Source: Chrysoperla carnea
Lineage: Eukaryota; Arthropoda; Insecta; Neuroptera; Chrysopidae
Direction of reading: 5' to 3'
Length of the DNA: 64,000 nt
Assembly (NCBI RefSeq): GCF_905475395.1
Contig: NC_058337.1
Span: 105,456,368-105,520,367 of the forward strand
Translations under genes and position numbers: made by a program
Shown here: positions 45,691 through 58,575 of the stretch, piece after piece
Layout: each line of letters starts with the position of its first letter
Numbering within the stretch: the stretch's first letter is position 1
Notes under the pieces: generated by a model
Seen by the model: the letters and a program-made list of their open reading frames with translations, nothing else
Told to the model about the DNA's origin: nothing
The model's database searches: none

Positions 45691-46542
45691 AAATGAATTG
45701 AATCGACTATGTTTGGGTTTCTCCTGGAAGGTTTGCATAATTTTGCGTGTTAAAGATTTTAATTTCTCGACTATATTTGAGTTACTATTATTATTTATAC
45801 GATTTTAAAACTCATGTGAACGTATTAAGAATTTTGGTTTTAATATATCTAGGCTTCTCTCAAAAACGGTTGTACCGGTACAGTAGATTATCAGTTATTA
45901 CTTAATTACCGGTATTTAAAAGTATGATTATTTTATATTTAGATAAAATCCAAACATTTTTGAAAATTTTTGTTTTGTATCTAGAATATTTTTGAACCGA
46001 TTCGTCATCAATTTGTAAAATGTATCTTGAAAACAATTGACTAGAATTCGATGGAGTTTCTCTCAGCCGGTAGATAATATTTTGTGGATATTCATTTAAA
46101 TATTTGGTTTTGGGATCCCATGAAATATAATTTGATATAGACCGATTTTAGATATACAACAATAATATTTCTCTTTTAATTACCAATTTTTTTAAATTGT
46201 TTCAAAGGAAATTATTAATGATAAAAAAGGAGAAATAACTGCGAATCAAGAGCTTGTAAAGAGATGGTAGAACCATAGTGATCCAAGTTACATTTTTATA
46301 TTATTTGTGAAAAATTAAGGTAAATTTTTAGTTTTAAGGAAATTAAGGATTTTTACTGGTTAATAATTAAACAAATAAATATTAACTATTGTTGGAAAAA
46401 TGGATAAACAATATTTTATTAAATTATTTCTTATTTAAAAGGATAATCGGAAAAAATTATGAATAATTCAGTTCTTTTCGTGCCCACTTTATGAAAGATA
46501 CTTGGATCATTATAGCTCTACCATCATCGTATATAAGGAAAA
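45691..46542. other. AT-rich DNA, nothing recognised
   Basis: No gene or further repeat was recognised in this stretch. Confidence 0.4.
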
Positions 46543-46843
46543 CTTTTAACAAAAAGAAAACCGACTTCAAAAGAAATACTTTTCCAAAACAAATTAATAT
46601 GCACTAAAAAGTAAAAAAATAACGATAATATAATGTAGTAAAAATTACTGTAATTTTTGGAGTCGGTGTCAGCCAAGGAAATAACTCTGATAGAACAGTT
46701 TGCTACATTAGCTTGGCTGACACCGACTCCAAAAACAACAATAATTTTAACTACATTATATTATCGTTATTTTTTCTACTTTTTAGTGCATATTAATTTG
46801 TTTTGGAAAATTCTTTTGAAATCGGTTTTCTTTTTGTTAAAAG
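46543..46843. repeat. Large inverted repeat, arms about 133 bp
   Basis: The left arm (46543-46677) and right arm (46712-46843) are near-perfect inverses: CTTTTAACAAAAAGAAAACC, GACTTCAAAAGAA, CAAATTAATATGCACTAAAA, AACGATAATATAATGTAGT, and TTTTTGGAGTCGGTGTCAGC then CAAG. The loop is 34 bases. I recognise this block as the end of a repeat widespread in insects (especially Lepidoptera), marked by ACCGACTTC and GGAGTCGGTGTCAGCC. A plus frame of 81 codons at 46657-46902 is a by-product. Confidence 0.8.
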
Positions 46844-46899
46844 TTTTTTTTTTTATTTTAAGATTTTTAGTGAATCTGAAGTATACTATAATTTGTTAC

Positions 46900-47172
46900 T
46901 AAAAAAAGAATCATCGAAATCGGATGGCGTGATATTGAGTTATTCGTCCTCTTGTCGTGCATACTTAATGCAAATTTAAGACTTTTGTGATTTTCTAATG
47001 GATGCCGTTGTCAGAACTAGACCAAAACGGGACTATACGGGAAGCACCAGCTTTCAAATAGATAAAGAATCATCCAAATCGGTTCACCCAGTCGAAAGTT
47101 ATGAGGTAGCATACACATAAAAAAAAAGTCGAATTGATAATCTCCTCCTTTTTTGATGGAAGTCGGTTAAAA
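46900..47172 (+). repeat. Widespread insect repeat body, ends at GAAGTCGGTTAAAAA
   Basis: Landmarks are GAATCATCGAAATCGGATGG, AATGCAAATTTAAGACTTTT, GACTATACGGGAAGCACCAG, ATCATCCAAATCGGTTCACC then CAGTCGAAAGTTATGAGGTA, and the end CTCCTCCTTTTTTGATGGAA then GTCGGTTAAAAA. The same sentence-like order (dispersed repeat reading CCAAATCGGTTCACCCAGTC ... GAAGTCGGTT) is common in moth and butterfly genomes. With the inverted repeat at 46543-46843 it forms one block about 630 bp long. A fragment of the same end occurs near 48237 (ATCGACTTAAAAAAAAGGAG). Confidence 0.65.
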
Positions 47173-49795
47173 ATATGAAAAAAATAAAAATAAAAAGTAC
47201 ATATAAAATATTAAAATCGTACAGTTGTGTAATCTTTTTAGAATGGGAAATTTTTTTTTAATTATCGTGCTTAGTGTAATGAAAAATTTTAATAAAAAAA
47301 AAATTGGTTATTTAATTTTATCTCTCATGAAAAATCACCGTTTGTAAAAATGTATTTAAGAATATAAAAATTTATATTTTTTATTACTATTATAATTTTT
47401 TTTAAATGTAAATATTTTTTGTTGACACTTTACTATGCACTGGTTATCAGTGTGTGTTTCTATGTGGGCAACGGGCTTTAATAGCATCGTGACGTATGTT
47501 GGTGGTGGTTTTAAATTAAATGTAAACAATTTTCTGTTGTTGACAATTATGATATATGTGGAAAATGAGAAGCTATATGTTCTCAAGGGTTGTTTGATAA
47601 TGGAAAAATTATATTTCTTCGTAGAAATGAGGGTAAATCTAATTTGTAGATTTAAAAATACAAATATTTCCTCGCATGCAATTTTTCTATTAATGTTGGC
47701 TCTACTATAAAATAATATAATAAGACGCAATTGCTTGTCTAAATTTAAGCGCTCTCCCCAGATTTTATTTATACTAACTCGCCGACCTTCAGCGAATAGG
47801 GCAAAGAAAATCAGTTGCGAAGAAATGCGCTATTTGGATAGAATAAGGTACCTGCATCAATTTCAATAAAAATATAACCTTTATAATAAATGAGGGAAAC
47901 CTTCTAAAAGACCGATATAAGCTTTTAACCTGACAAAAAAAAACCGGTGGAAGTCTTCTATACCCCCAAAAATTGCAATTTTCAGAAACCTTTAACTCCA
48001 AATAATGTTCGCTGCCTTTATTTATATAAAATTCATAATTATCAGAAAAAAATGGTGCAAATTAACCGTTGAAAAGATTAGAATTGGACGACATATTGGC
48101 ACATATTCAACTCAATATAATTTCAAATAATCATAAGATGTTATTTTGATGTAAAAATGGGATAATTTTTTAATGTAACAAAATTTAATTAAAATATTTT
48201 CATAAGCTTTTTAGCTTTGATGTAAGTATATATTTTTAATCGACTTAAAAAAAAGGAGGGGGTTCTCAGTTTGTAAATATTAACATTTCTTAACACAGGG
48301 ATAACTACAGACGAAGATTGTTAATATATGGAAGAGAATAAAACCAATTTGAGGCAGTAGTTCAAGTAGTCTTCTTACAATGAAGCTTGGATGTAATAGT
48401 AATAGCCAAAACCTACCGATTTCGAAGATTTTGCTTTTATTTAAAAGAAGTTCTCGCCATCGGTTTCCCGTGAATTACTGCCAAATATATCTAAAGTTTG
48501 GAAAATATAAGTGTTGAAAAGAAAGTTATTCTTTAATGAAATATTTATTATTCCATAATTTTCTCATTAACTTTCCTCTGGATTCAGTTCCTCTAAAATA
48601 TACTTTTGAACTTTTGATTCGCTTTAACTCAAAAGGAAAACTATTTTAAGGTTTTCTTCTGATAACTTATTTTAGTTTTTAATGTAATTCGTTGAAGTTG
48701 ATTCGATTTCTTTTGCTTAAAAGGTTTTTCTAAAAAGAAAATTTAATTAAAATTAATTGAATGCTAATGTTAGTACATTAACGTTAAGTGAGTTGCATAT
48801 AGCGCACATAACTAGCATTTATTTTGAAAGCAAATGAAGAGACTTTTCCAAGTGAATGACTTTTTTTATGACGTCATGTATCGTAGAAATTTATATTTAT
48901 AAAAAAAAGTTATATTAAAAGGTTTCCGTTGACGGAAATAATTTTTTACTGCATATAAATCGACTGTTCAAGTGATCGGATGAGGAAATTATCATAAATA
49001 GTGTTAGACGATGAATCAAGAGGTTGTTCGATATATTTTTCTATATTCTACTTTGAATCTTATTCGGATGTTCATTCAAGGATAATGATGAAGTGTCGTC
49101 TATAAGATACTATAAGTAGGTTAATTAAAGAAGTGCCTACGACTTTTCATATAAGATGTCTTAAAAATTAGGTATTGATTCCAATATAGAATTTGTTTTT
49201 ATATTCGGAATAAATTTGTCAAGATTTATTTTTTAAGATCAAACGATTGAACTTTGAATTTGGTATTTTTATTATTTTATCTGCCAAAACTGTTAAGATT
49301 ATTAAATACTGTGTGATAAAAACTAATTTTAACTATTTCCCTCTTTCAAAACCAAATGCCCATATAGCAACCTAGCTTTCTTTTAAAATAAATATATATT
49401 CAATCACATCAATTGTTAGAATCGCCCCCAAAAAAACATCTATAGCCAACTTTTTAATTCTCAATCACGTTTTTTTTTTATGAATAACGATTTAACGAAT
49501 GTTTTATTTTGTTACGCAAATATTGGGTTTTGGCACCGATGAAGTTGTTGATAAAAGATACAAAACTGAAACAAAAGTAATAAATGTCGTCAAGGGCAAG
49601 GCATGCTATTAAAAAAAGTATGTATATAAAATTTTCGGCTCCGAATCGGTTTTCAAAAGTTAAAAAAACTAAGCCAAAAACGATTTGCCATGAAATTTCA
49701 ACTTGTATTGACATAAATGGCGCTCAGGTTTAAACAAATTTTTAAGCGCTACTTTGAAATAGTAAACGAGGCTAGACATGTTTTTTGTAGGTAGG
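47173..49795. other. AT-rich DNA without supported genes
   Basis: Overlapping frames on both strands at 47356-47730 (-, 124 codons) and 47435-47710 (+, 91 codons) have no recognisable domain, no intron signals and AT-driven composition. They are probably chance, although they are the longest unexplained pair in this half. Other frames (47789-48001, 49478-49714) are equally unsupported. Confidence 0.4.
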
Positions 49796-50466
49796 AGAAA
49801 GTGGGGTAAACATACGAACGGCGGGTAGTGTAATTACGAACAGAGTTTTGAAGTTTATATCACGAAATTATTTAAAAAAATGTTGACATAAACATAACTC
49901 ATTTTTCGACAAATTTACGAAAACAAATGTTTTTTAGTCAAGTTTTTAATTTACAGTATTTTTCTGAACAAAATGTGGTAGTTAACTTAGAAATAGTATC
50001 ATTGTCATAAATTTTTTCTTAAATCTTTTTGCTTAAATGTTTTAGAGAATCGCAAATGGTACAATTTACATTTCCATTAATAAGGGATCATTCCGAACAT
50101 AAATATAGATAATACAATTATCTTCAAAGAAGCTTTATTATTGCTTTGATAGTTTTTATACCTACATTTAAGATAGCTAATTATTAGAAAAAAAATATAG
50201 TCAATGAAATTGCTAAGCTTTGATAAGTTGATATAAGTCTGTTCGCCATTACCTCGCCAAATTCTTTATTAATCCACGCCTGGCAATTTTGTTAATGAAA
50301 ATTTAAGACACTATAACGTCTTACTGTTAAAATGATCTCGCTTATATATAATAAATAGCCTGGTAATTAATGTGATAATGTAATTAATCAGACTTGAGTT
50401 TTGGCAATAGCAAAAGCACAATTCCCATTTTCATTTAAGTGTTCGTAATTTCCCACTGTCCCCTAA
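49796..50466. mobile_element. Possible foldback remnant
   Basis: The left end AGTGGGGTAAACATACGAAC and the right end GTTCGTAATTTCCCACT (reverse complement AGTGGGAAATTACGAAC) are inverted. The interior shows no coding sequence. The short inverted ends could be coincidence. Confidence 0.35.
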
Positions 50467-51853
50467 TTGAAGTAAGTAATGTTCAGATAAGAAGATTCTG
50501 TATACGACTATGAACCATGTGTTCATAGTCAGCTAACGCTCAAAGGGTGAAGCGTGTAAAATTTCGGCCATAAGGGTATTTCAATTAGGGCATCATCCAT
50601 TTTTAATATAAAACTAAAGAATGAACGTGTTGACTTTTTCCCAACAATTTTTAAGTAAAAAAAATATGCTTATATATATTATTTTTTGTGTTAATTAAAA
50701 AGAGAGTAATATTTTGCTGAAAATTTTATAAGGATCAGTCGAGTCATTATCTCATAAAAAAACCGACGAGATGGTTATCACATACAATTTTGTCAAACAT
50801 GGTTACACAAAAGAACCTTTTTTCGTAGTCGATTAAAAATATTAACATACAAAAAAAAATTAATTAAAACAAGACCCACAGCAGAAATTAGTTTGGCGTA
50901 TAAAAAACATATGATCATTTTGTAAAAATAATTTATCTTTATTTTGATTATACTTAAGGGCAAATAAAGTGGGTTATTTTCTTCAACCCGATCTAAATAA
51001 ACTTCGTTAATGAGGAAAATCGAACCAGGGATTAGGAAGGGTTTAAAAGGAGGGAGAACAGAAGATTTGATGTTAGCGAATAGGAATTATTCATTCTAAG
51101 CTAATGGGTAAATTTTACTACTACTTATTCCCGTTAAATAATACCATAGAGCTGTTTCACAATATTACCGTTACAATGACAAAAAGCTGTGTTTGTTTCA
51201 AGCGTTTGAGTTTATTTTATTATAATCATTTGAAGGGAATCTCGTTTTCTGTGCTCCTTAGTGTAGGTATTTTTTTGTATTATTATTTTTATACAATGAT
51301 GTGAGATATTTCTGGGAAAAAGGAGAAATGAGATTGTTGTTAGTCATCGTTTTTTATTCTATGTTTTTACATTGACCAATGAGGCTATAGCAAAATGTAT
51401 GTTGTTAATGCTAAAGTGAAGCACTCCGGGTCCAGTATCAACCCTAGGGCAAAAAAAGCTTTTTTAATACAAACCCAGATATTAAATTAAGAAGTAAACA
51501 TTCTCGATATAAAAAAAAATTGATCTCTTGGTTGATAAGGATTAAGATGACAGACAAGGTATTCAGTTTTACAAAGCCTACATAAATTTCGGACAGGAAT
51601 ACTTTTAAAGAATACCAACCAAATAATTTAAGGGTACTGAATTGTTTGACAAGATGTTGAGAATCAAACGAATATGTTCTCCAAAAGATTTTTAAAATAA
51701 AAAATTTTTATTTTTTAATCTTTCTCTATTTATTTTCTTTTATGTCATGGGATACATGGGCAACCGCAATCGTAAAGGTGTCCCCACTCCATTTCCGTCA
51801 TACCTACAACATTAATTAATTTTATAATAAAGCCTATGATGTCTATTTGGTTG
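50467..51853. other. AT-rich DNA, nothing recognised
   Basis: No supported gene. A 66-codon plus frame at 51104-51304 is Phe/Tyr-rich with no known domain. Confidence 0.4.
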
Positions 51854-52274
51854 TATACCATGTATATGAAATATACCAAGGTATACTAAGTTTAGTCCCA
51901 AGTTTGTAACGCTTAAAAATATTGATACTATGAACAAAATTTTGGTATAGGTGTTCATAAAATCACCTAATTAATCCATTTCCAGTTGTCTGTCTGTCTG
52001 TCGTCTGCCCGTCTGTCATCAAGATTACTCAAAAACGAAAAGAGATATCAAGCTGAAATTTTTAGAGCGTGCTTAGGACGACATTTTTTCGAAAACATGA
52101 CTGTTTACCCGTGAGAGCACAAATTATGCGCAAATTTTATAGTATATATTATATGGGAATATCAGTTATATATGTGTGACATGTATGTATGGGTAATGTG
52201 ACAGAGTAATCAACACTGTCTATACATTCCATTTCAACAATTAACTCAGTCAATTGTTTGTTTTCACTTGTTTT
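51854..52274 (+). repeat. Family X repeat, copy H (internal deletion)
   Basis: Both ends are intact (TATACCATGTATATG at the start; TTTTCACTTGTTTT at the end). The CTGTCTGTC run is followed by GAGATATCAAGCTG and then jumps to TTTTCGAAAACATGACTGTT, so the AGGTCAATTGGGT and GTAAACCGTTA blocks are missing. The copy is 421 bp. Confidence 0.8.
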
Positions 52275-54656
52275 ACTTTAATATAGTTTACATCGTTTGA
52301 TTTATAATGCATATATAGATTCTTACCACTTTGATATGAAAATTGTAGGAATACAAGGTACTATTTTCAAAAATTTCTGGACTACATTAAGTCTGTAGAA
52401 GTACTTTTTCTATAGTACGAAAAATTTGATAATCCGGCTCTGTATTGCAAAATTATTGTTGGACTATCATGGAGTCAATGTATTTGAATATTTTTGGAAA
52501 AATATCTTTCTTTGCTTTTTAAAGAATACCTTTTTGCATTTACATACACGAATTTTCTTTAAAATTTAATTTTTTAACTCTTACAAATACAAAAATTTTC
52601 TCTGTTAAAATTCAAGAAACTTCTAGTAAGTTATTTAAATTTAACTAATTCGATGAAGTTTTTCTTTGAAAACACAAACACAAATATAATTTTAATCTTT
52701 TCAAACAAAAATAAATTAATAATAAAAAAGTTTGCATATTATAAATATTGACATTCTATTGATGAGAGGAATAATAATAATAATAATAATTTTTCGTATA
52801 TGTATACTAACATAAAAATTCATTTATAATATGTAGTTAAATAAGAAGGAAAAAGTCTTTATAAAACAATTTGTTAAAAAGTTTTTAATAATTGTTGAAA
52901 ATGTAATTTTTCACTAAAAAAGTAAAAGCTGTATCGGTCTAAGACCAGGTATGGTATTTGGTAGATATTTAAATGGCTGGAAATTTAAGGGAACTTATGA
53001 CCTTGAGATTTTTTTGAAATTGATTTTTTCCTTTAATATAATATATTACCCTAAAATTTCAGTTCTAGCTGATCAATTTTGTTCTAGTTGATCTTATTTT
53101 TGTTCATCTTGAGTTTCTTCAAGTATACAAGATATCCGTTTTTCAGCACCCATAAAATTGAAATTTTTACGGCGTCGGGCATCGAACACTCTTCATTGTC
53201 GAGTATCGGCTGAAATTCTTTTAGCATTTTTTATTCAACTACTCCTTCAATTATCCCTCCATTTGTACACAATTTCAAGGTTTTTTGCCTCATTCTAGAC
53301 TAAAAGTAGCCGAAGTTATTTTTTATTATCCGGGAATAATGTTCTATAAGACACAAAAATTCTATGGCTAAATAAAGGTAAACTATCTGTTTGCCAACTT
53401 TCATCCAAATCTGGATTGATTAACAAACATTCAAACACCTTAACATCCAACATATAAACTTTCATTTTTACAATGTTAGTAGGATCTTATTTGAATATCG
53501 TCGTCAATGAATATTCCTCAATTTTAAGATATCAAAGCAATAAAAAATTTTCCTGGGCCTCTGATATAGTAGTTCCTGGCTTAGAAAATTTTATAAAGTT
53601 AATAAAGTTCTTGGACACGATCTTGACAAAAGCTTCTCCAATTTTCGACCTTCGAAATGATTGGTAATTACTACGCCCGATCCTAGTCCTATAAAAGCTA
53701 TTACAGTATTTTATTAAAACTTTTGTTTGTTCCATCAACTTCAAAATAACAAAAGTGAAATGAAATAGCTAATTAAGTATTAAATATTATATTTATAGAA
53801 ATTTTTTGTTTCATGTAGTAGATTTTTATGATAAGTTTTTAAAGATTGTTTTGAGCTTCTTTTTGACATATTAAAAAGATTTTTTCGTTGAATAAAAATG
53901 GAAGATGAAACAAAAAAGTGTGTGGGTTTTTTAATTAAAAATAAAGCAGATGTAAGTCCGATATAAAAAGTCGACAGTTATATGCCAATGGATATTCAGG
54001 GCTGCATCAAAGTTTTTCTTAAATTCTGAAATGCTTAAAAAAATGGTTATCAGTTTTTTACTTATGAAATATACCCAGCTATAAACTGGTTATGTAATTA
54101 TAATATCTTTAAAGTTTTTTAAGTCGTATAAGGCGTAGTTCTTAAGGATACGACTTTTTATGCTAGAAAAGAATCGGTTTAAGGATTTTTATGGAGAAAC
54201 GACTGACCAGAATCAGAATATTTCACGATTAGGTTTCTAAAAATTACTCAATATGGATTGGGTATTTTTTCGAAAATAATATTTGAAGAATTATGAAAGA
54301 TAAAAAGATTGACGTTGTTTTGTAAAACATTTATTGCTTTTTCGCTTTCTATTTCAGAAATGTTAAATGGACACTACTAAAGATGTTGAATTGATTCAAA
54401 CAAATAAATTCGTATATAAGGTCGACAATACACATGCTAGTTAGTATATCCATACTTAGATATTACGAGAGTGTTAATTTTGACACTCCATTGAATAGTT
54501 AGATACTCTCCATTACTATGCGTTCTTTCGGGTTAAACTTGAATTTGAGCTTCTCAATAAATATTTATTGAATCTTTAATTTATGTAATCGGAAGCTTAG
54601 TCATTAGTCAACCGGTGTCTTGTAAACTCTACTAAACTGTAAAACATAACTCAATC
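52275..54656. other. AT-rich DNA with an (AAT)n microsatellite
   Basis: The microsatellite lies at about 52770-52792. Overlapping opposite-strand frames at 53473-53667 (+) and 53532-53744 (-) have no recognisable domain and cannot both be real. I see no supported gene. Confidence 0.45.
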
Positions 54657-55256
54657 AAAAACAAGTGAAAATAAACAATTGACTGAGTTAATTGTTGAAA
54701 TACCATGCATAGTCAGTGTTGATTTCTTTATCACATTACACATACACAACATGTGCCACATACATAACTGATAATCAAGTATAGTACATATTATAAAATT
54801 TTCGCCTAATTGGCGCCCTCACGGGTAAACAGTGATGTTTACGAAAAAAGTTTCAAACAAAAGTTGTTTAATTTTTGATAAGGAACATTTTTTACATTTA
54901 AACTTTTATTCTATCTCTAACGGTTTACAAGATGGGTCCCACGGACCCAAGACCCAATTGACCTATGATGCTCATTTACGAACTTGACCTCACTTTTTAC
55001 GTCCTGAGTACGCTGTAAAAATTTCAGCTCGATATCTTTTTTCGTTTTTGAGTTATCGTGTCCACAGACGGACGGACGGACGGACGGACGGACGGACGGT
55101 CGGACGGACGGACGGACGGACAGCCGGAAATGGACTAATTAGGTGATTTTATGAACACCTATGACAAAATTTTTTTCCTAGCATCATTATTTTTAAGCGT
55201 TACAAACTTGGGACTAAACTTAATATACTATGTATATTTCATATATGCATGGTATA
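54657..55256 (-). repeat. Family X repeat, copy I (full length) with GACG microsatellite
   Basis: At 600 bp this is the most complete copy. It runs from AAAACAAGTGAAAATAAACA and the AATTGACTGAGTTAATTG palindrome, through CACGGGTAAACAGTGATGTT, AACGGTTTACAAGATGGGTC, CCAATTGACCTATGATGCTC and CGATATC, then a (GACG)n run (about 55069-55122), then TTAGGTGATTTTATGAACAC and the head ATATGCATGGTATA. The GACG expansion replaces the CTGTC/GACAG run of other copies. Confidence 0.85.
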
Positions 55257-55515
55257 AAAACTCTTAGAGTAATTTTGGAAGCATAGGCAACTAATAAATT
55301 TTTTTATTTATTTTTAAACTGTTATTATTGTTGTTATTTTATTTTTGTTGATGTTATTATTATTTTTACTATTTTATTTCTTTTTTTTTAAATTTTAATA
55401 CTTTCATTCTTGTTATTTTATTATTCTACGCTGTTAAAGCCATCATTTTATAATTATCTATTGTATAATTTTGTAACTGGGTATTACCCGTTAAATAAAT
55501 AAATAAATAAATTCT
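55257..55515 (+). repeat. A/T-rich LINE-like tail ending in (AAAT)n
   Basis: A T/A-rich stretch with GTTATTATTGTTGTTATTTT leads to CTGGGTATTACCCGTTAAAT then AAATAAATAAATAAATTC. A CCCGTTAAATAAATAAATAA end is typical of LINE or SINE 3' tails. No coding part is visible. Confidence 0.35.
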
Positions 55516-58280
55516 TCGTATGACATTCAAGGTTTTATTAAGTAGTTGATGACTTCGTCCACGAAACTTGATTAAATTGACTCATATCATCTTTTCAAAA
55601 TAAGGTTATGCGAGTGTGAGTTCATTTGGTCGATCCTATCGCTTGATAGATCGATCCAACTTACCATTATGATGCAATAGCAATGTTTTCTCCATAGCCT
55701 GTGTATTTTCATCTTTATTGAATGTATGCACGTTTCTCATATAAATAATTATTGAACAAGAAATGTCAAGCTCTTATCTTTTCGAAGTAGAATAGATATC
55801 CCCAACCACTCGTGTGCTCATACATGTGTATCATATGTATCTTTCTAATATATATCCCATATTATATAAGGGACACTTTGAACTAATATACTATTTTATC
55901 AGAGAGAGAGAGAATATTACAGAAAAAAAACAACAAAATATATACCAAATCTTTTATCCTTAACCATTTAGAGAAAAACAATTTTATTTAATAGAAAACT
56001 ATTTATTTTCATCAAAATTCATCAATTACCATGCCATTAGTGTGATAATGTGAATAAGAAAAAGGAATATTATTCATTAATTTTTTACACTTGCCTATAA
56101 TCCTAAAACTATATTTCTTTAAGTTTGTAAGCCGCAGTCAAATTTGGCCCGAAAAAACCCACATTATTAAAAATATACATTCACTTTTTTTCAAGATGAT
56201 CCTAAAAGAACACTCTTTCGGGGAAATTCTTTAAACCACCTGCTTTCGTGTTATGATCATTTTTCTCACGCTCGATTAAAAACATAAATAACTTTTATTT
56301 TTCCAATGATGATTGAAACTTTTTTTATCTTCATATAATGAATTTTTCAGATTTTTTCAACCATTCTACAGTTTTCAAAAAATATTTATTTTGCAAGTTC
56401 TTAAGAAATTGTGAGAATTTCTCTTATCACGAGAGTAAAGTTGTAAGCAAAAACATATTAACTTTAACCGGGAAAGTTGCGGGCCTGTTTGTGTACTATT
56501 GATAGTTTATTATAAGTTTATTAAACAACTTGTGATAGAAATACAATGAAATTAGTTAAAATGAATTTAATAATTTTGATTGTTTCTGTACTCGAATATT
56601 TTCACTTTTAAACAACATTCAACCATCACGTAATAAACTATTTTCGTCTGCAAGACCCGTGGGCGAATCTCTTATCACGCGACTAAAGATTACCGAAAGG
56701 TTGACGCAATTGTTGACAGGTTAAAGTATCTTTTGTGCTTTTCAGTATAAGTTGTTCAAATATAGTTTTCTAAAAGCATTGATATATCTTGGTAGTTTGT
56801 TTGAGATATCTGGTCTAGTACGTAACCAACTCTGCCACTTCTGTTCTCTGTGAGTAGCTTAAATTATATGTAACCCATTCGTATGCTTTACTCTAGTTTG
56901 TGCTTAAAGAACACACAAACGTTTCACACTACTATATAAGTGATACAAATAACATATTTTTATTATGAACTGCGTAAAGAATTTCATAATTAGAAGTAAA
57001 ATATTGATTTCAAAGGCTTGTTGTTGAGTTTCATTTTTTAAATCATAGATAGAAAATATAATGTTTTTTTGACGTTTAAGCCACTCAATTTTCAAATATT
57101 TAAAGACGTTTTGCTACTTTATAAATTCTAAAAAATTGATTATTTGTGAGCATTTTATGTTGTATATATTTAATGAGTGTTCGTATAGCCTAAAGAATGC
57201 AACGGATATAGAAAATAAACTATAAGAGTAAATTTATATGTAATTAATTCCTAATTAGGACAATGTATTTTTGAAAATCTCTAGGAAAGAATTATTACAC
57301 CCGGATATATTCTAAAAGAAAATCCATTGATAAAGCCGATTATATTAGGATTTCCAATTTATTGTACTTTTGTATAGAAGTAATATTATGTTTTTTTCTA
57401 TACAATGGATTGGAAAGCAAAATGAAATTCGAGAATAATTATGTATTCTTATAACAAAAGAATCACAGATAAGTATTAATCAATGTATACCCACCGATAA
57501 AGTTAATTAAATGGCAACTGAGTTAATTGTAAAGTCTTCTACATTCTCGCTAAGTAGCATAAATTCGTTCGAGAAACGATAATGTGCACGTGATACTTAT
57601 GGTGTATCGCCGGTTCTTGCTTTGCCTTGCCCAACTTGGCCAAAGGGGAGGTTTTTTGTACCAGAGTCAAGGACATCACGAGGTACCTAGACAGGTACAG
57701 ACGACCTTCATCTCCACATTTTCGCGATTACTTGTGTTATTAAGTAGCCACCGTGCCTTATATAAAACTATCTTGTGTTTTTGATTACGGTTTATTTCTG
57801 AAAAAAATGTTTTTTCAACAAATAAAATAATTTTTGCTGTAAATTTTATAAAAAAAGTTATATTTTTTTATTGTAATTAACATGAAGATAATTATACTAG
57901 CACAGAGAACTACCGTAGCAGCCGTTGCCAGAGAATGGTATTTAGATCTTCACCTAGGCTAACTTTGGCCCGTGTACTCGGCGAAGATACTCCACAATAA
58001 TGTGGATAAGGGTTAAAGGAAAGAAACTCTCAATGAAAAAGGTTAAAAAATTTGATTACTGAATCTATTAACTCATGAGTTTTTTTTTTAAATATGGTGG
58101 AAGCGCAAATAAATATATATTTTATAGTAACAGTTGCTATATTGTTTAACTTAACTGCGTTTCCACCATTTACTTACTATCTAACGGACACAGCAATTGC
58201 GTTCCTATTAATTATCTATGTCTTTATGATGCCTTGTTTATATTTATTTTGATTTATTTTCAAAGACAGAATCAGACAAT
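55516..58280. other. AT-rich DNA with a GC-richer island near 57.6 kb
   Basis: Nothing is supported as a gene. The island at 57578-57720 is GC-richer, with CGCCGGTTCTTGCTTTGCCT and CCAACTTGGCCAAAGGGGAG. Its plus frame (57584-57784, 66 codons) has no motif I recognise, and it could be an exon or transposon fragment. A GAGAGAGAGAGA tract lies at 55902-55913. Confidence 0.4.
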
Positions 58281-58284
58281 CTGA

Positions 58285-58575
58285 AATAAGGAACAGAACA
58301 AAAGTAACCGATATACTCTACCGCATTGATCACCAAAAATGAGGTTGGACCGGCCATATGCTACGGTGTAATAAATATAAGTGGAGCAAACAGGTTAGTT
58401 TATGGTACCCAAGAGACGGTTAAAGAAGGCATGGCCGATAAGAAGATTGGAAGATGAAATACGTATCACTTTGGGACCTTATTGGACAAAGGTTGCAAAA
58501 GACAGAACACAGTAGAGACAGTTCGAGGAAGCCTATGGCAAAAGGCACACCGAATTGAGAGATATTATATAAACT
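58285..58575 (+). pseudogene. LINE (RTE/CR1-like) ORF2 C-terminal remnant
   Basis: Translating across stops and shifts gives GWTGHMLRCNKYKWSKQVSL, WYPRDG, then (another frame) RRLEDEIRITLGPYWTKVAK, DR, and FEEAYGKRHTELRDII. This matches the conserved tail of many insect LINE reverse-transcriptase proteins (KWAGHIAR, RWT...WYPRDGKR, GRPxxRWEDDI, Wxx.AQDRxxW...EAY). Stops fall at TGA 58349 and TAA near 58419 and 58434, and at least one frameshift lies between the two parts. The reverse transcriptase core is absent, so the remnant is inactive. Confidence 0.75.

Noticed and set aside
47356-47730. 124-codon minus-strand ORF and a 91-codon plus-strand ORF over the same bases
   Set aside because: Opposite strands cannot both be coding here; neither has a domain, and the composition is AT-driven.
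53473-53744. Opposite-strand ORFs near 53.6 kb
   Set aside because: Mutually antisense with no domain; the faint similarity to 24.75 and 30.0 kb is too weak to call a repeat.
55069-55122. GACG microsatellite as a separate feature
   Set aside because: It is an expansion of the GACAG run within family X copy I, not an independent element.
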